DNA of 64,000 bases from an uncultured Collinsella sp. (GTDB taxonomy: Bacteria > Actinomycetota > Coriobacteriia > Coriobacteriales > Coriobacteriaceae). The notes under the pieces were generated by a model that saw only the letters and a list, made by a program, of their open reading frames with translations, had not been told where the DNA came from and ran no database searches. Position 1 is the first letter of the stretch, and each line of letters begins with the position of its first letter. The stretch lies in NCBI GenBank assembly GCA_900767675.1, contig CAAFZX010000008.1, positions 50,984-114,983 on the forward strand, given 5' to 3'. Made by a program: the position numbers and the translations under genes. Shown piece after piece: positions 50,234 to 60,201 of the stretch.

Positions 50234-52537
50234 CTACTTGCGACGAATCAGCGCCGAGACCTCGGGCATCTTAAGGACGACGGCAAGGCCAAAGGTAACA
50301 GCAAGCGAGACGACACCCGCAACGCAAACGTAGCCAAGAGTAATCAGAATCGAGCCGCCAAGTGCCCCGACAAAGTGCTCAAGCGCCCACATGACGCCGG
50401 CGCCTGCGGCAGCACCCAGGCCACCGAGCAAAAGGCCAAAGAAACCGCCATGCAGGATAGATTTAACCTGAAGACCACGCAGACGACGACGCAGCCACCA
50501 CAGCGAGCAACCGACCAAGATCACGTAGTCGACGACATACGAAAGCGCGATTGCCGGCATACCGAAGCCCAGCACAACGCCAAACAGCAGAACCGAGCCG
50601 GCCTGGCCGATGGCGGAATACAGACAATAGCGGCTATAGGGCTTCATGTCGAGCAAGGCAGAGAAGCTCTTCTGCATCAGCACGACCACGCCGTAGAGCG
50701 GCAGGGAAAGTGCCAGGTAGATAAGGAACTCCGACACCAGCGCCACGCCGGACTCATCGAACTTGCCAGCGCAGTAGATCATGTTGAGCGGACGCGCGAA
50801 GACAATCAGGTACAGCGCGAACGGAACCAGGAAGAACAGCATCTGGGCGACGCCACGCGAAATGCCCGTGCGGACGCTGTCGTAATCCTTCTCCTGTGCA
50901 TCGTGAGACAGTTCGGTATAGAGCGCCGTCGAAAGCGAGGCGGCGATCAGCGCATAGGGCAATGTGTACCACAGGCGCGCATATGCGATGACGGAAGGGC
51001 CGGTCTCGGGCTGCACCACCAGCGCGGCGGCATTGGTAATGGAGGTCGAGACAAACATGCACACCGTGGCGAGCAGTGTCGGGATACCAAGCGCAATCGT
51101 CTGTCGCAGCGCGGGGTCCTTAAAGTCGATATGGATATGAGGATGTACGCCATGCTTGCCAAGCGCGGGAATCTGGCAGGCCATCTGGACAAAGACGCCG
51201 AGGGTCGTGCCAGCTGCGATCAAGATAATACCAGCCTGCTCGCCAAATTGTGCAGACACGGGAGCAAAGCCCATAAAGCTGGCGATGACGATAACATTGT
51301 TGAGAACCGGGGCAAACGTCGACCAGAAGTAGTCGCGGTGTGCGTTGAGAACGCCCGAAAACACCGAGCCCAAGCCATAAAACAGAATTTGGATAGCAAA
51401 GAAGCGGAACATGAACGCAGCGGTATCCATGCTGCCGCCATCGCCCGAAAGGAACGACTGCGTCCAAATAAAGCCGGGAGCAAACACGGTGCCCAGCAGC
51501 GAGATGCCGCCCAGCAGCAGAAGCAGAATACCGAGCAGGTTGCCGACATACTCGTTCGATGCCTCGCGGCCCTGCTCGCGCCTCACGCCCATATACACCG
51601 GCAAAAACGCCGTAACGAGCATGCCGCCCATCACGAGCTCGTAGAGCATGTTGGGCAGGTTGTTGGCAACCTGATAGGAGGACGAGAGCAGCGACATGCC
51701 GATGGCGGCCGCCATGGCCCACGTGCGGATAAACCCGGTGACGCGCGACACGATGGTCAGCACGGTCATGAGGCCAGCAGAACGACCAACCGTGGAGTAG
51801 TCCGACGAACCCATATCGTCTACGTCGTCCTGAGAGTCCTCATGGACCTCATCTTGTGGCAGTAAATCGTCCACGACGGCAAAGGAGCCGGTCATCGCAA
51901 AGGGGTCGTCAACCAAAACGGCGTCATCAGCAGGTGCGGCGTCATCACTGTTCGGCATGTTGTTACCGGATACGGCATCATCATCGAATATGGCGTGGTC
52001 GCCAAACACCGTGTCAACTTCTTTGGCGGCGACGGTTCGGGCAGAAAACGACAGAGGGTCCCAGTCATCATCACCGTCGATGGCCACGCCCTCGACGGGA
52101 TCGGTCGAACCAAGCGGCGACCATTCGTCATCCGAAAGAAGCGGCTCGTCATCATCATGAACCGCGGGCTTGGCGGAACGAGCGACAGGAGCGCTCTGCG
52201 GCATGCTCTTTCCCTGGGCTGCCATCAAAAACACCGCCGTCTCATCGGGACGCGGCACACGAGGAGCCTCGGAGGCGACCGGCGTCACGCTGGCGCTCGA
52301 TTGAGCGGCGGCCAAAAAGACAGCCGTCTCATCGGGACGAGTCGAAGAAAGAACCGTACGGGGAAGCGCCGTGCCGGCACCGGCGGCACGCAAGTACACG
52401 GCCGTCTCGCCCGGGTCAGCGGCAGCGGACCAGGCGTTTCGAATCTCGTTATCGAACGAAGCAGCCTCGGGCGCGGGCGCCTGAGGAGCCGACCCTTTTG
52501 CAAAGTGAGCTCCGCGCTTTGATTCTTCCTGCGGCAT
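50234..52537 (-). CDS. murJ: Lipid II flippase MurJ with long N-terminal phospho-motif tail
   Basis: 767 residues. Residues from about 253 form the MviN/MurJ membrane fold (AGLMTVLTIVSRVTGFIRTW, then about 14 helices), which flips lipid II outward. The first 250 residues are cytoplasmic, low-complexity and acidic (128-245). Three copies of DETAV(F/Y)L-like sequence have threonines at 45, 71 and 100 (GETAVYL, DETAVFL, DETAVFL). These resemble the ETTSVF site of GarA that PknB-type kinases phosphorylate. AGAGGA precedes ATG 52537. Confidence 0.93.
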   Translation of the reverse strand: MPQEESKRGAHFAKGSAPQAPAPEAASFDNEIRNAWSAAADPGETAVYLRAAGAGTALPRTVLSSTRPDETAVFLAAAQSSASVTPVASEAPRVPRPDETAVFLMAAQGKSMPQSAPVARSAKPAVHDDDEPLLSDDEWSPLGSTDPVEGVAIDGDDDWDPLSFSARTVAAKEVDTVFGDHAIFDDDAVSGNNMPNSDDAAPADDAVLVDDPFAMTGSFAVVDDLLPQDEVHEDSQDDVDDMGSSDYSTVGRSAGLMTVLTIVSRVTGFIRTWAMAAAIGMSLLSSSYQVANNLPNMLYELVMGGMLVTAFLPVYMGVRREQGREASNEYVGNLLGILLLLLGGISLLGTVFAPGFIWTQSFLSGDGGSMDTAAFMFRFFAIQILFYGLGSVFSGVLNAHRDYFWSTFAPVLNNVIVIASFMGFAPVSAQFGEQAGIILIAAGTTLGVFVQMACQIPALGKHGVHPHIHIDFKDPALRQTIALGIPTLLATVCMFVSTSITNAAALVVQPETGPSVIAYARLWYTLPYALIAASLSTALYTELSHDAQEKDYDSVRTGISRGVAQMLFFLVPFALYLIVFARPLNMIYCAGKFDESGVALVSEFLIYLALSLPLYGVVVLMQKSFSALLDMKPYSRYCLYSAIGQAGSVLLFGVVLGFGMPAIALSYVVDYVILVGCSLWWLRRRLRGLQVKSILHGGFFGLLLGGLGAAAGAGVMWALEHFVGALGGSILITLGYVCVAGVVSLAVTFGLAVVLKMPEVSALIRRK

Positions 52538-52540
52538 CGC

Positions 52541-53041
52541 TCAGTCCTCTCTCGTGATCGGGGCAACCGTCGCCCCGCAAAATGCAACTAAGTCATCGGG
52601 AGCAAGCTCAAGCTGATAGCCGCGCTTGCCACCCGAGATAAAAATGGTATCCCAAAGGACGCATGTCTCATCGATCAGCGTCCGGAAGCGCTTTTTCATA
52701 CCGACCGGGCTGCAACCGCCGCGGACATACCCCGTCGCGGCAAGCAAATCTTTGACATGCATCATGGTCAGCGACTTTTCGCCTGCGGCGCGCGCGGCGG
52801 CCTTGAGGTCGAGCTCGTCGGCAACGGGAATGCAGCACACGACATGGTCGTTGGACGGCGTCGTGCAGACCAGGGTCTTAAATCCCTGACCGGGCTCCTC
52901 GCCAAGCTGCTCGGAAATCGCGACGCCCAGACCTGACGATTCATCGCCATCGTCTTCGTACGTATGGAGAACATAGGAGATGCCGGCGCTTTCCAGCTCG
53001 CGCATCGCATTGGTTTTTGGCGTCTTAACAGCCTTTGCCAT
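52541..53041 (-). CDS. ybaK: Cys-tRNA(Pro) deacylase, YbaK/EbsC family
   Basis: 166 residues. The YbaK fold is marked by the catalytic lysine region GFKTLVCTT, the KDLLAATGYVRGGCSPVG block and the C-terminal GKRGYQLELAPDDL. It hydrolyses Cys-tRNA(Pro) made in error by ProRS. ATG 53041 (AAAGGA upstream) fits the family start. It precedes murJ by three bases, so ybaK-murJ-uvrC form one unit. Confidence 0.94.
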   Translation of the reverse strand: MAKAVKTPKTNAMRELESAGISYVLHTYEDDGDESSGLGVAISEQLGEEPGQGFKTLVCTTPSNDHVVCCIPVADELDLKAAARAAGEKSLTMMHVKDLLAATGYVRGGCSPVGMKKRFRTLIDETCVLWDTIFISGGKRGYQLELAPDDLVAFCGATVAPITRED

Positions 53042-53123
53042 GGCACATCCTTTCCCTCGCAGAGCGACGCAAGGATTAAGTATAGGGCCAATTCCGCCGC
53101 ATATGCCATCTCGACACACAGAA

Positions 53124-53154
53124 GCGCCACCGAATCAGAAGGAATCGGTGGCGC
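53124..53154 (-). terminator. Terminator of uvrA
   Basis: Perfect 10-bp stem GCGCCACCGA/TCGGTGGCGC (53124-53133 with 53145-53154), then TTCTGTGT on the minus strand. Confidence 0.78.
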
Positions 53155-53174
53155 GTCGGTACTACAACGTCTCT

Positions 53175-56054
53175 TTACTGCGCGTCGAGCTGCGCCTGAC
53201 GCTCACGGTCACGCTTGAGCAGCGGCGCCAAGAACTTGCCCGTGTAGCTCTGCGAACATGCCGCGACCTGCTCGGGCGTGCCTGAGACCACGACGGTTCC
53301 GCCGCCATTGCCGCCCTCGGGGCCCATATCGATCAGGCGGTCGGCAACCTTGATGACATCAAGGTTGTGCTCGATCACCAGAACCGTGTTGCCCGCATCG
53401 ACCAGGCGCTGCAACACGTCGAGCAGCTGGCGAACATCCTCAAAATGAAGGCCGGTTGTGGGCTCGTCCAAAATATAGAACGTCTTGCCTGTCTGACGAC
53501 GATGAAGCTCCTTAGCGAGCTTCACGCGCTGTGCCTCGCCGCCCGAAAGCGTCGTAGCGGGCTGGCCCAAGCTCACGTAGCCCAGACCCACGTCATATAG
53601 GGTCTGCAGTTTGCGCTTAATCTGCGGGATATTCCCAAAGAAAGCCAGTGCTTCGGTGACACTCATGTCGAGCACGTCCGAGATTGTCTTGCCGCGGTAG
53701 GTAACCTCGAGTGTCTCGCGGTTATAACGCTTGCCGCCACATACCTCACAGGGGACATAGATATCGGGAAGGAAGTGCATCTCGATCTTGATCTGGCCAT
53801 CGCCCTTGCACGCCTCGCAGCGACCGCCGCTTACGTTAAAGGAGAAACGTCCCGGCGAGTAGCCGCGCGCCTTCGACTCCGGCGTGCTTGCAAATAGCGC
53901 ACGCAGATCATCCCACAGGCCAATATAGGTCGCAGGGTTCGAACGCGGCGTACGACCGATCGGCGACTGGTCGATATCGATTACCTTATCGATGCACTCG
54001 ATGCCCTCAATCTTCTTGTACGGCCCCACGGGACGCGTCGAACGATGGATGGCATTCGTAAGCGCGGGCGCAATCGTATCGGTGACCAGGGAGCTCTTGC
54101 CCGATCCCGAAACACCGGTAACGACTGTGAGCGTACCGAACTCAATCTTGGCGGTAACGTTTTTGAGGTTGTTAGCGCGGGCGCCCGTGATCTTAAGACA
54201 GCCGCGGCCGGGCTTGCGGCGCTCATCGGGCACGCGGATCATCCGCTTGCCGGTCAAATAGGCACCCGTCATGGAATCGGGGCACGCCATGATATCGGCA
54301 GGCGTTCCCGCGGCGACCACGTTTCCGCCGTTAACGCCCGCACCGGGACCCATATCGATCACGTAGTCGGCAGCGCGAATTGTATCTTCGTCGTGCTCGA
54401 CGACGATAACGGTATTACCGATATCGCGCAAGCGCTCGAGCGTCTTGATCAGGCGCTCGTTATCGCGTTGGTGGAGACCGATCGACGGCTCGTCCAGAAT
54501 GTACAGAACGCCCATGAGGCCGGCGCCGATCTGCGTTGCCAGGCGAATGCGCTGGGCCTCACCGCCGGAAAGCGTCGCCGAGGCGCGATCGAGCGTCAGA
54601 TAGTCGAGTCCGACATCGACCAGAAAACGCAGGCGCTCCAGGATTTCCTTGACGATGCGCCCGCCGATAAACTGCTGACGCTCGGTAAGCTCCAGGCCCT
54701 CAAAAAACTCGAGCGACTCGCGACACGACAGGCAGCAGACATCGTAAATGGACTTGCCGCCCACGGTGACGGCAAGCATCTCGGGACGCAGGCGAGCACC
54801 GTGACAGCTCGAGCATGGCTCTTCGCGAATGTATTTCTCCAAGCGAGCCCTGGTGTTCTCGTTCGTCGTCTCGTTGTAGCGCTCGTACAGGATGTTGCGC
54901 ACGCCCGAGAACTTAGTGTCCCACTGGCTGCGACGCCCATCGAGCTTTTGATAGTCGACCGAAATCTTCGTGTCTCCCATGCCATCCAAAAACGCACGAC
55001 GCACCCGCGGGGGCAGGTCCTCCCATGGCGTATCGGCACTCACCTTAAAGTGTTTGCAGACCGCAGCAAAAATCTGCGGATAATAGTTGGAATTGCCGAA
55101 CAGGCTGCCAAAGACTCCATCGGCAATCGACTTTGAGGGGTCTTCAATCAGCGCCTCGGCATCGACCGTCTTTTTAAAGCCCAGACCATCGCACTCGGGA
55201 CATGCACCATAGGGCGCGTTGAACGAGAAATCGCGCGGCTGCAGGTCGTCGATGGAATGCCCATGTTCCGGGCACGCCAGTGCCAGCGAATACTCCAGCA
55301 GCTCGCCCTCGGTTCCCTCGGGAGCGTCGCGGTCGGGCAGCATGTACACGTTCACGTTACCGTGCGCCAGTGCCGTCGCCTGCTCAACGGACTCGGCAAT
55401 GCGACCCAGGGAGTTCTCTCGAATCACGATACGGTCGACCACGACCTCAATGTCGTGTTTGAACTTCTTGTCCAGGTCGATAGGGTCGTCAAGCGAGCGC
55501 ACCTCGCCGTCGACGCGCACACGGCTAAAGCCCTCCGCACGCAGGTCCTCAAACAGCTTGGCATATTCGCCCTTGCGTCCACGAACCACCGGCGCCAACA
55601 CAAACGCGCGACGGCCCTCCCCCGCCGCCAGCACCTTATCGGCGACCTGATCGGTCGTCTGACGCTCAATGACACGACCGCACTCAGGACAGTGCGGCGT
55701 TCCCACGCGAGCAAACAGCAGACGCAGATAGTCGTAAATCTCGGTTACGGTGCCCACCGTCGAGCGTGGGTTTTTGGACGTCGTCTTCTGATCGATCGAA
55801 ACAGCCGGCGACAGGCCGTCAATCGAGTCCAGATCGGGCTTGTCCATCTGGCCCAAAAACTGACGCGCATAGCTCGAAAGGCTCTCGACGTAACGGCGCT
55901 GGCCCTCGGCATAGATGGTATCGAACGCCAGTGAGCTCTTGCCCGATCCGGAAAGACCGGTTATGACCACGAGCTGGTCACGCGGAATGGAAACATCGAT
56001 ATCGCGCAGGTTATGCTCGCGCGCGCCGCGAATAACGATAGAAGAATCAGACAT
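53175..56054 (-). CDS. uvrA: Excinuclease ABC subunit A
   Basis: 959 residues. Two ABC cassettes: Walker A GLSGSGKSS near residue 33 and GVSGSGKSS in the second half, signatures LSGGEAQR twice, and zinc modules CPECGR, CSSCHGAR and CEVCGGKRY. It scans DNA for damage with UvrB. AAGGAG six bases before the ATG. Monocistronic, with its own terminator, and divergent from the mrp operon. Confidence 0.98.
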   Translation of the reverse strand: MSDSSIVIRGAREHNLRDIDVSIPRDQLVVITGLSGSGKSSLAFDTIYAEGQRRYVESLSSYARQFLGQMDKPDLDSIDGLSPAVSIDQKTTSKNPRSTVGTVTEIYDYLRLLFARVGTPHCPECGRVIERQTTDQVADKVLAAGEGRRAFVLAPVVRGRKGEYAKLFEDLRAEGFSRVRVDGEVRSLDDPIDLDKKFKHDIEVVVDRIVIRENSLGRIAESVEQATALAHGNVNVYMLPDRDAPEGTEGELLEYSLALACPEHGHSIDDLQPRDFSFNAPYGACPECDGLGFKKTVDAEALIEDPSKSIADGVFGSLFGNSNYYPQIFAAVCKHFKVSADTPWEDLPPRVRRAFLDGMGDTKISVDYQKLDGRRSQWDTKFSGVRNILYERYNETTNENTRARLEKYIREEPCSSCHGARLRPEMLAVTVGGKSIYDVCCLSCRESLEFFEGLELTERQQFIGGRIVKEILERLRFLVDVGLDYLTLDRASATLSGGEAQRIRLATQIGAGLMGVLYILDEPSIGLHQRDNERLIKTLERLRDIGNTVIVVEHDEDTIRAADYVIDMGPGAGVNGGNVVAAGTPADIMACPDSMTGAYLTGKRMIRVPDERRKPGRGCLKITGARANNLKNVTAKIEFGTLTVVTGVSGSGKSSLVTDTIAPALTNAIHRSTRPVGPYKKIEGIECIDKVIDIDQSPIGRTPRSNPATYIGLWDDLRALFASTPESKARGYSPGRFSFNVSGGRCEACKGDGQIKIEMHFLPDIYVPCEVCGGKRYNRETLEVTYRGKTISDVLDMSVTEALAFFGNIPQIKRKLQTLYDVGLGYVSLGQPATTLSGGEAQRVKLAKELHRRQTGKTFYILDEPTTGLHFEDVRQLLDVLQRLVDAGNTVLVIEHNLDVIKVADRLIDMGPEGGNGGGTVVVSGTPEQVAACSQSYTGKFLAPLLKRDRERQAQLDAQ

Positions 56055-56228
56055 GGAAGCTCCTTGCCTCCTACAACTTCAAATCACACTGACGATGAGT
56101 TTAGCGCACTCGACGCGCACAGATGTTCGTAATACAAGATTCGCAGACCTTTTGCGTTGTCTGACGCCGCAGACTGCACGCTCGGTCCGTCCTTTCGAAT
56201 ACCGTCGATCGCCTGCCACGCATCATGA

Positions 56229-56258
56229 ATGACTCCCGCTCGCAAACGAGGGTACAAT
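56229..56258 (+). promoter_or_regulatory. Candidate promoter of the mrp operon
   Basis: ATGACT (56229-56234) and TACAAT (56253-56258), 18 bases apart, lie 56 bases upstream of the mrp start. Confidence 0.45.
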
Positions 56259-56313
56259 GACGCTCGTGTCACACCGCGGGGCTCCGGCCCCAACATATAC
56301 AAAGGAGTCAAAC

Positions 56314-57144
56314 ATGGGTTGCGAGCACGCACAGGCAGCCGGCGGGCAAACGTCGCCGTCGCAATTTGAGGAGAATACGCTGTCCGAGGTCAAGCGCGTT
56401 ATCGCTGTACTTTCCGGTAAGGGCGGCGTCGGCAAGTCATTCGTCACCGGCGCCATCGCCACGGAGCTTTCCCGCCACGGTCACAAGGTCGGCGTCCTCG
56501 ATGCCGATATTACCGGTCCCTCCATCCCTAAGATGTTCGGCATGAGCGGACGTCACGTCCACGCCCTCGGCAACCTTATGCTGCCCGAAATCTCCGAGCA
56601 CGGCGTCAAGGTTATGAGCTCTAACCTGCTGCTCCAAAACGAAACCGACCCCGTCCTCTGGCGCGGTCCGGTTATCGCTGGTGCCATCAGGCAGTTCTGG
56701 AGCGAAACCTCATGGGGCCCCATCGACTACCTGCTGGTCGACATGCCTCCGGGAACGGGCGACGTCGCCCTCACTGTCTTCCAGTCGCTGCCCGTCGATG
56801 GCATCGTCATCGTCACGAGCCCGCAGGATCTGGTCTCGATGATCGTCGCCAAGGCGGTCAACATGGCCGAGAAGATGAACGTCCCCATTCTGGGAATCGT
56901 CGAAAACATGAGCTATATCGAGTGCCCCGATTGCGGCAAGAAGATCGAGGTCTTTGGCAAGAGCAAGCTCCCCGAGGTCGCCGAGCGTTACAACCTCGAG
57001 ATCCTAGGGCAGCTTCCCATCAATCCGGCACTCGCCGAGGCTTGCGACAAGGGCGAGGTTGAGACCGCACTGCCCGACGGTATGCTGCCCCAAGCCGTCT
57101 CTGCCGTCGAGGCCATTGCCCCGCACGAGACCGCCGAGGCCTAA
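56314..57144 (+). CDS. mrp: Mrp/NBP35-type iron-sulfur cluster carrier ATPase
   Basis: 276 residues. Deviant Walker A SGKGGVGKS, switch region DADITGPSIPKMFG, and the C-terminal CxxC (YIECPDCGKK) that binds a bridging 4Fe-4S cluster. It delivers clusters to apo-proteins. No N-terminal DUF59 domain. AAAGGAG before ATG 56314. It is followed directly by two FAD enzymes. Confidence 0.94.
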   Translation: MGCEHAQAAGGQTSPSQFEENTLSEVKRVIAVLSGKGGVGKSFVTGAIATELSRHGHKVGVLDADITGPSIPKMFGMSGRHVHALGNLMLPEISEHGVKVMSSNLLLQNETDPVLWRGPVIAGAIRQFWSETSWGPIDYLLVDMPPGTGDVALTVFQSLPVDGIVIVTSPQDLVSMIVAKAVNMAEKMNVPILGIVENMSYIECPDCGKKIEVFGKSKLPEVAERYNLEILGQLPINPALAEACDKGEVETALPDGMLPQAVSAVEAIAPHETAEA

Positions 57145-58416
57145 GTGAACACAAACGCCTCCTATGACGTCTTGGTAATCGGCGGCGGGGCCTCGGGTCT
57201 CGCCGCCGCCATTACGGCCGCACGCGCAGGCAAAAGCGTCTGCATCGTTGAGCGCGATGTTGCCTGCGGCCTTAAACTCCTTGCGACCGGCAACGGCCGC
57301 TGCAACCTTTCCAACGAATCAATTGATTTCCAGCGGTACAACCACCCCGCATTCGTCGAATCCGTCATGGGTCCCCGGCCCGAGCAAGAGCTCGGCAGTT
57401 TCTTCTCCTCGCTGGGCATCATGACGACCTCCGAGGAGAGCCGCCTGTATCCGCGCTCCCTTCGTGCCGAATCGGTGCGCGATGCGCTTCTCAACGCTTG
57501 CAACCACCTGGGTATCACCTTGATCTGTGGAGCAAACGTTGCCTCGGCATTCAAAGGCCCCGAGGGCTGGGTGCTCAAAATAGACCGTCCCGCGCGGGCG
57601 CTCAAGGCAAAAAAGCACGACGACCGAAAATCGGAGGTCCGCTCACTTCGGAAGGCGCTCGCCGACACCCCTCGCAAGAACGGGACGCTGCAGGCAAAGG
57701 CCGTAATTATCGCTACGGGCGGCAGCCCTGTCGAAATCGCGAAGACGTTCAATCTTTCCCTCACACCGCAGCATCCCGTCCTCTGCCCTGTGTCGGCATC
57801 GGTCTTCGGCAACCAGACTGCGCTCAAGACGCTGGATGGCCTGCGCGTCCGCGCCCGTTTGACGCTCACCCGCAATCACGAGGAGCTCTGGCGCGAAGAC
57901 GGAGAAGTGCTCTTCCGAACCTTTGGCATCTCAGGCGTTGCCGCCTTTAACCTCTCCCGTCGCGTCCAGCGCGGCGACACGATTCTGCTCGACGTTTTCC
58001 CCGACCTCTCCAAAGACGAGTTGCTCGACATGCTCAATCAGCGAGTTGCGTTGCTCGGCGGCTTTTCACCCCGCGACCCCCGCTGGCTCGACGGCATGCT
58101 CGCCCCGCAGTTCTCTCACGTTGTCTGCACCGCATTCGAACAGTGCCACCCCGGGTCGTACGACGTCATCCATCTAGTCTCAATCCTCAAGCACTTTAAG
58201 CTGCACGTCGAGGGAACGACAGAGGAGCGTTCGGCCCAGGTCACGCGCGGCGGCGTGCCTATCGAGAGCGTCTCAGTTCCCAACCTCTGCGTGAGCAACG
58301 CGGCAGGCGCCCCACTTTACATCTGTGGCGAGACGCTCGACATCGATGCCGATTGCGGCGGTTTCAACCTTGCGTGGGCTTGGATCTCGGGTATTCGCGC
58401 TGCAAGCAGCCTATAG
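57145..58416 (+). CDS. FAD-dependent oxidoreductase, HI0933/YhiN/BaiN family
   Basis: 423 residues. FAD motif GGGASGLAAA (residue 13 on) followed by the family-defining LLATGNGRCNLSN. The C-terminal half keeps GETLDIDADCGGFNLAWAW. Members reduce conjugated ketones in some gut bacteria (BaiN acts on bile-acid intermediates), but most are uncharacterised. The GTG start touches the mrp stop. A charged insert (about 150-175) is not usual in the family. Confidence 0.9.
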   Translation: MNTNASYDVLVIGGGASGLAAAITAARAGKSVCIVERDVACGLKLLATGNGRCNLSNESIDFQRYNHPAFVESVMGPRPEQELGSFFSSLGIMTTSEESRLYPRSLRAESVRDALLNACNHLGITLICGANVASAFKGPEGWVLKIDRPARALKAKKHDDRKSEVRSLRKALADTPRKNGTLQAKAVIIATGGSPVEIAKTFNLSLTPQHPVLCPVSASVFGNQTALKTLDGLRVRARLTLTRNHEELWREDGEVLFRTFGISGVAAFNLSRRVQRGDTILLDVFPDLSKDELLDMLNQRVALLGGFSPRDPRWLDGMLAPQFSHVVCTAFEQCHPGSYDVIHLVSILKHFKLHVEGTTEERSAQVTRGGVPIESVSVPNLCVSNAAGAPLYICGETLDIDADCGGFNLAWAWISGIRAASSL

Positions 58417-58495
58417 CCGCGCAGTCTATAATCAAAACGCATTCGGGCCGTCTGGGACACCGGGCGGCCTCTTTCTTGCATCTAAGGAGACCTCG

Positions 58496-60136
58496 ATGAT
58501 CGAAATCACCCAAGTCCACGCGTCACTCGATGAGGCCGGCGACGAAACCGCCTGCCTTGCTATTGGTAGACGCGCCGTCAAACGAGCCCTGCGATGCGAG
58601 GATTCCCAGATTAAAGCCATTGAGCTCCATCGCAAGTCAATCGACGCCCGTAAAAAGCGAGATGTCCATTTTATTTTGAGCTTTCGAGTTGAGCTGACAA
58701 GCTCCCGACTCGAGCAAGAGGTGGTCGACCGCGTCGCCGAGCGCGACCGCTCGCGCATCCGCATGGTAGACGGCGAGGCTCCTTCATTCCCCAGCCCTGT
58801 CCCGAATGCACCCAAGGGGCATCCCGTCGTTGTCGGCGCCGGTTGCGCTGGCCTCTTCGCCGCCCTGACCCTTGCTAAAGCGGGCCTTAAACCCCTGCTC
58901 ATCGAGCGCGGCGACCCCGCACTTCGCCGCTCGCAAGCGATTGATCTCTTTCTTAAGGAGCGTATCCTCGACCCCGAAAGCAATATCCAATTTGGCCTGG
59001 GCGGCGCAGGGACCTTCTCGGACGGCAAGCTCAACACGGGAACCAAGAATCCTGCCCATCGGCTGATTCTTGAAACATTCGTCGAAGCGGGCTCACCTCG
59101 TGACATCCTGTGGGACGCCAAGCCGCACATTGGCTCCGACATCCTCCCCACCGTCGTCACCAACATTTCTCAGCGCATCGAGCAACTCGGTGGAACCATC
59201 CGCTATCGAACAAAGCTCGTCAATATTCGAACCGATGGATCCGGCGCCATCACCGGCGTCGATGTCCAACCGCCCCAAGAAACCACAAGCGAGACAATCG
59301 CCACAAAGCACCTCATTCTCGCCTGCGGCCATTCCGCCCGCGACGTATTCGAGCTTCTCAAGGAGCATAACGTTGCCCTCGCGCAAAAGACCTTTGCCAT
59401 GGGTGTGCGCATCGAGCATCCACAGCGCGACATCGACCGTGCCCAATATGGCCCTTCGGCGGGGCACCCGGCACTCGGAGCAGCCCCCTACAAGCTTGTC
59501 GCCCATCTCCCCAACGGCCGCAGCGTGTTCTCGTTTTGCATGTGCCCCGGCGGACAGGTTGTCGCGGCTTCTTCCGAGCAGGGCCATCTGTGCGTCAACG
59601 GTGCCAGCCTCAATGCTCGCGACGGGCGCAACGCAAATGCCGCCCTACTCGTTAACGTCACACCTGACGACCTTCCCAGCGATGATCCGCTCGCAGGCAT
59701 TGAGCTCCAGCGCGCCTGCGAGCGAGCCGCCTATCGTCTGGGTGGCTCCAACTGGAACGCGCCGGCACAGCTCGTCGGGGATTTCCTTGCTAGACGCGCC
59801 AGCACGGCATGTGGAAAGGTTAAGCCCACCTATCCGCTCGGTGTGACTTGGACAGCAATTGACGAGGCACTACCGCAGCATATCGTCGAGTCGCTTCGCC
59901 TGGGAATTCCCCTGCTCGGGAAAAAGCTGCGGGGCTACGACCGCCCCGATGCCGTGCTCACCGGCGTGGAGACGCGTTCGAGTTCCCCGGTCACCGTCAA
60001 CCGAGATCACACGTGTCACGCCGTGGCGACCCCAGGCCTCTACCCTTGCGGCGAGGGAGCAGGATATGCAGGCGGCATCATGAGCGCCGCCACCGACGGC
60101 ATCCGTTGCGCTGAGGCGCTGATAGCAGACCTCTAG
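58496..60136 (+). CDS. FAD-dependent dehydrogenase (COG2509 family)
   Basis: 546 residues. An N-terminal domain of about 95 residues precedes the FAD-binding motif VGAGCAGLFAALTLAKAG. The C-terminal CGEGAGYAGGIMSAATDG is the second flavin motif. The family is widespread in anaerobes and has no settled function. AAGGAGA before ATG 58496, 79 bases after the previous gene. It is unrelated in detail to the HI0933 protein next to it. Confidence 0.88.
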   Translation: MIEITQVHASLDEAGDETACLAIGRRAVKRALRCEDSQIKAIELHRKSIDARKKRDVHFILSFRVELTSSRLEQEVVDRVAERDRSRIRMVDGEAPSFPSPVPNAPKGHPVVVGAGCAGLFAALTLAKAGLKPLLIERGDPALRRSQAIDLFLKERILDPESNIQFGLGGAGTFSDGKLNTGTKNPAHRLILETFVEAGSPRDILWDAKPHIGSDILPTVVTNISQRIEQLGGTIRYRTKLVNIRTDGSGAITGVDVQPPQETTSETIATKHLILACGHSARDVFELLKEHNVALAQKTFAMGVRIEHPQRDIDRAQYGPSAGHPALGAAPYKLVAHLPNGRSVFSFCMCPGGQVVAASSEQGHLCVNGASLNARDGRNANAALLVNVTPDDLPSDDPLAGIELQRACERAAYRLGGSNWNAPAQLVGDFLARRASTACGKVKPTYPLGVTWTAIDEALPQHIVESLRLGIPLLGKKLRGYDRPDAVLTGVETRSSSPVTVNRDHTCHAVATPGLYPCGEGAGYAGGIMSAATDGIRCAEALIADL

Positions 60137-60162
60137 CGCACGAACTCCCGCGTCCAAACGAC

Positions 60163-60198
60163 ACAGGCCCCGAGCTCCACAGGGAACTCGGGGCCTGT
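60163..60198. terminator. Bidirectional terminator between FAD dehydrogenase and uvrB
   Basis: Perfect 12-bp stem ACAGGCCCCGAG/CTCGGGGCCTGT (60163-60174 with 60187-60198) between convergent stops. T tracts are weak on both sides. Confidence 0.7.
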
Positions 60199-60201
60199 TC
60201 G

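Noticed and set aside
48698..51865. Plus-strand open frame of about 1050 codons opposite uvrC and murJ
   Set aside because: Same cause; no domain, ribosome site or family match can be seen.
56055..56313. LexA (SOS) boxes at uvrA and uvrB
   Set aside because: I looked for the GAAC-N4-GTTC type in the uvrA-mrp gap and before uvrB; only half-sites are present.
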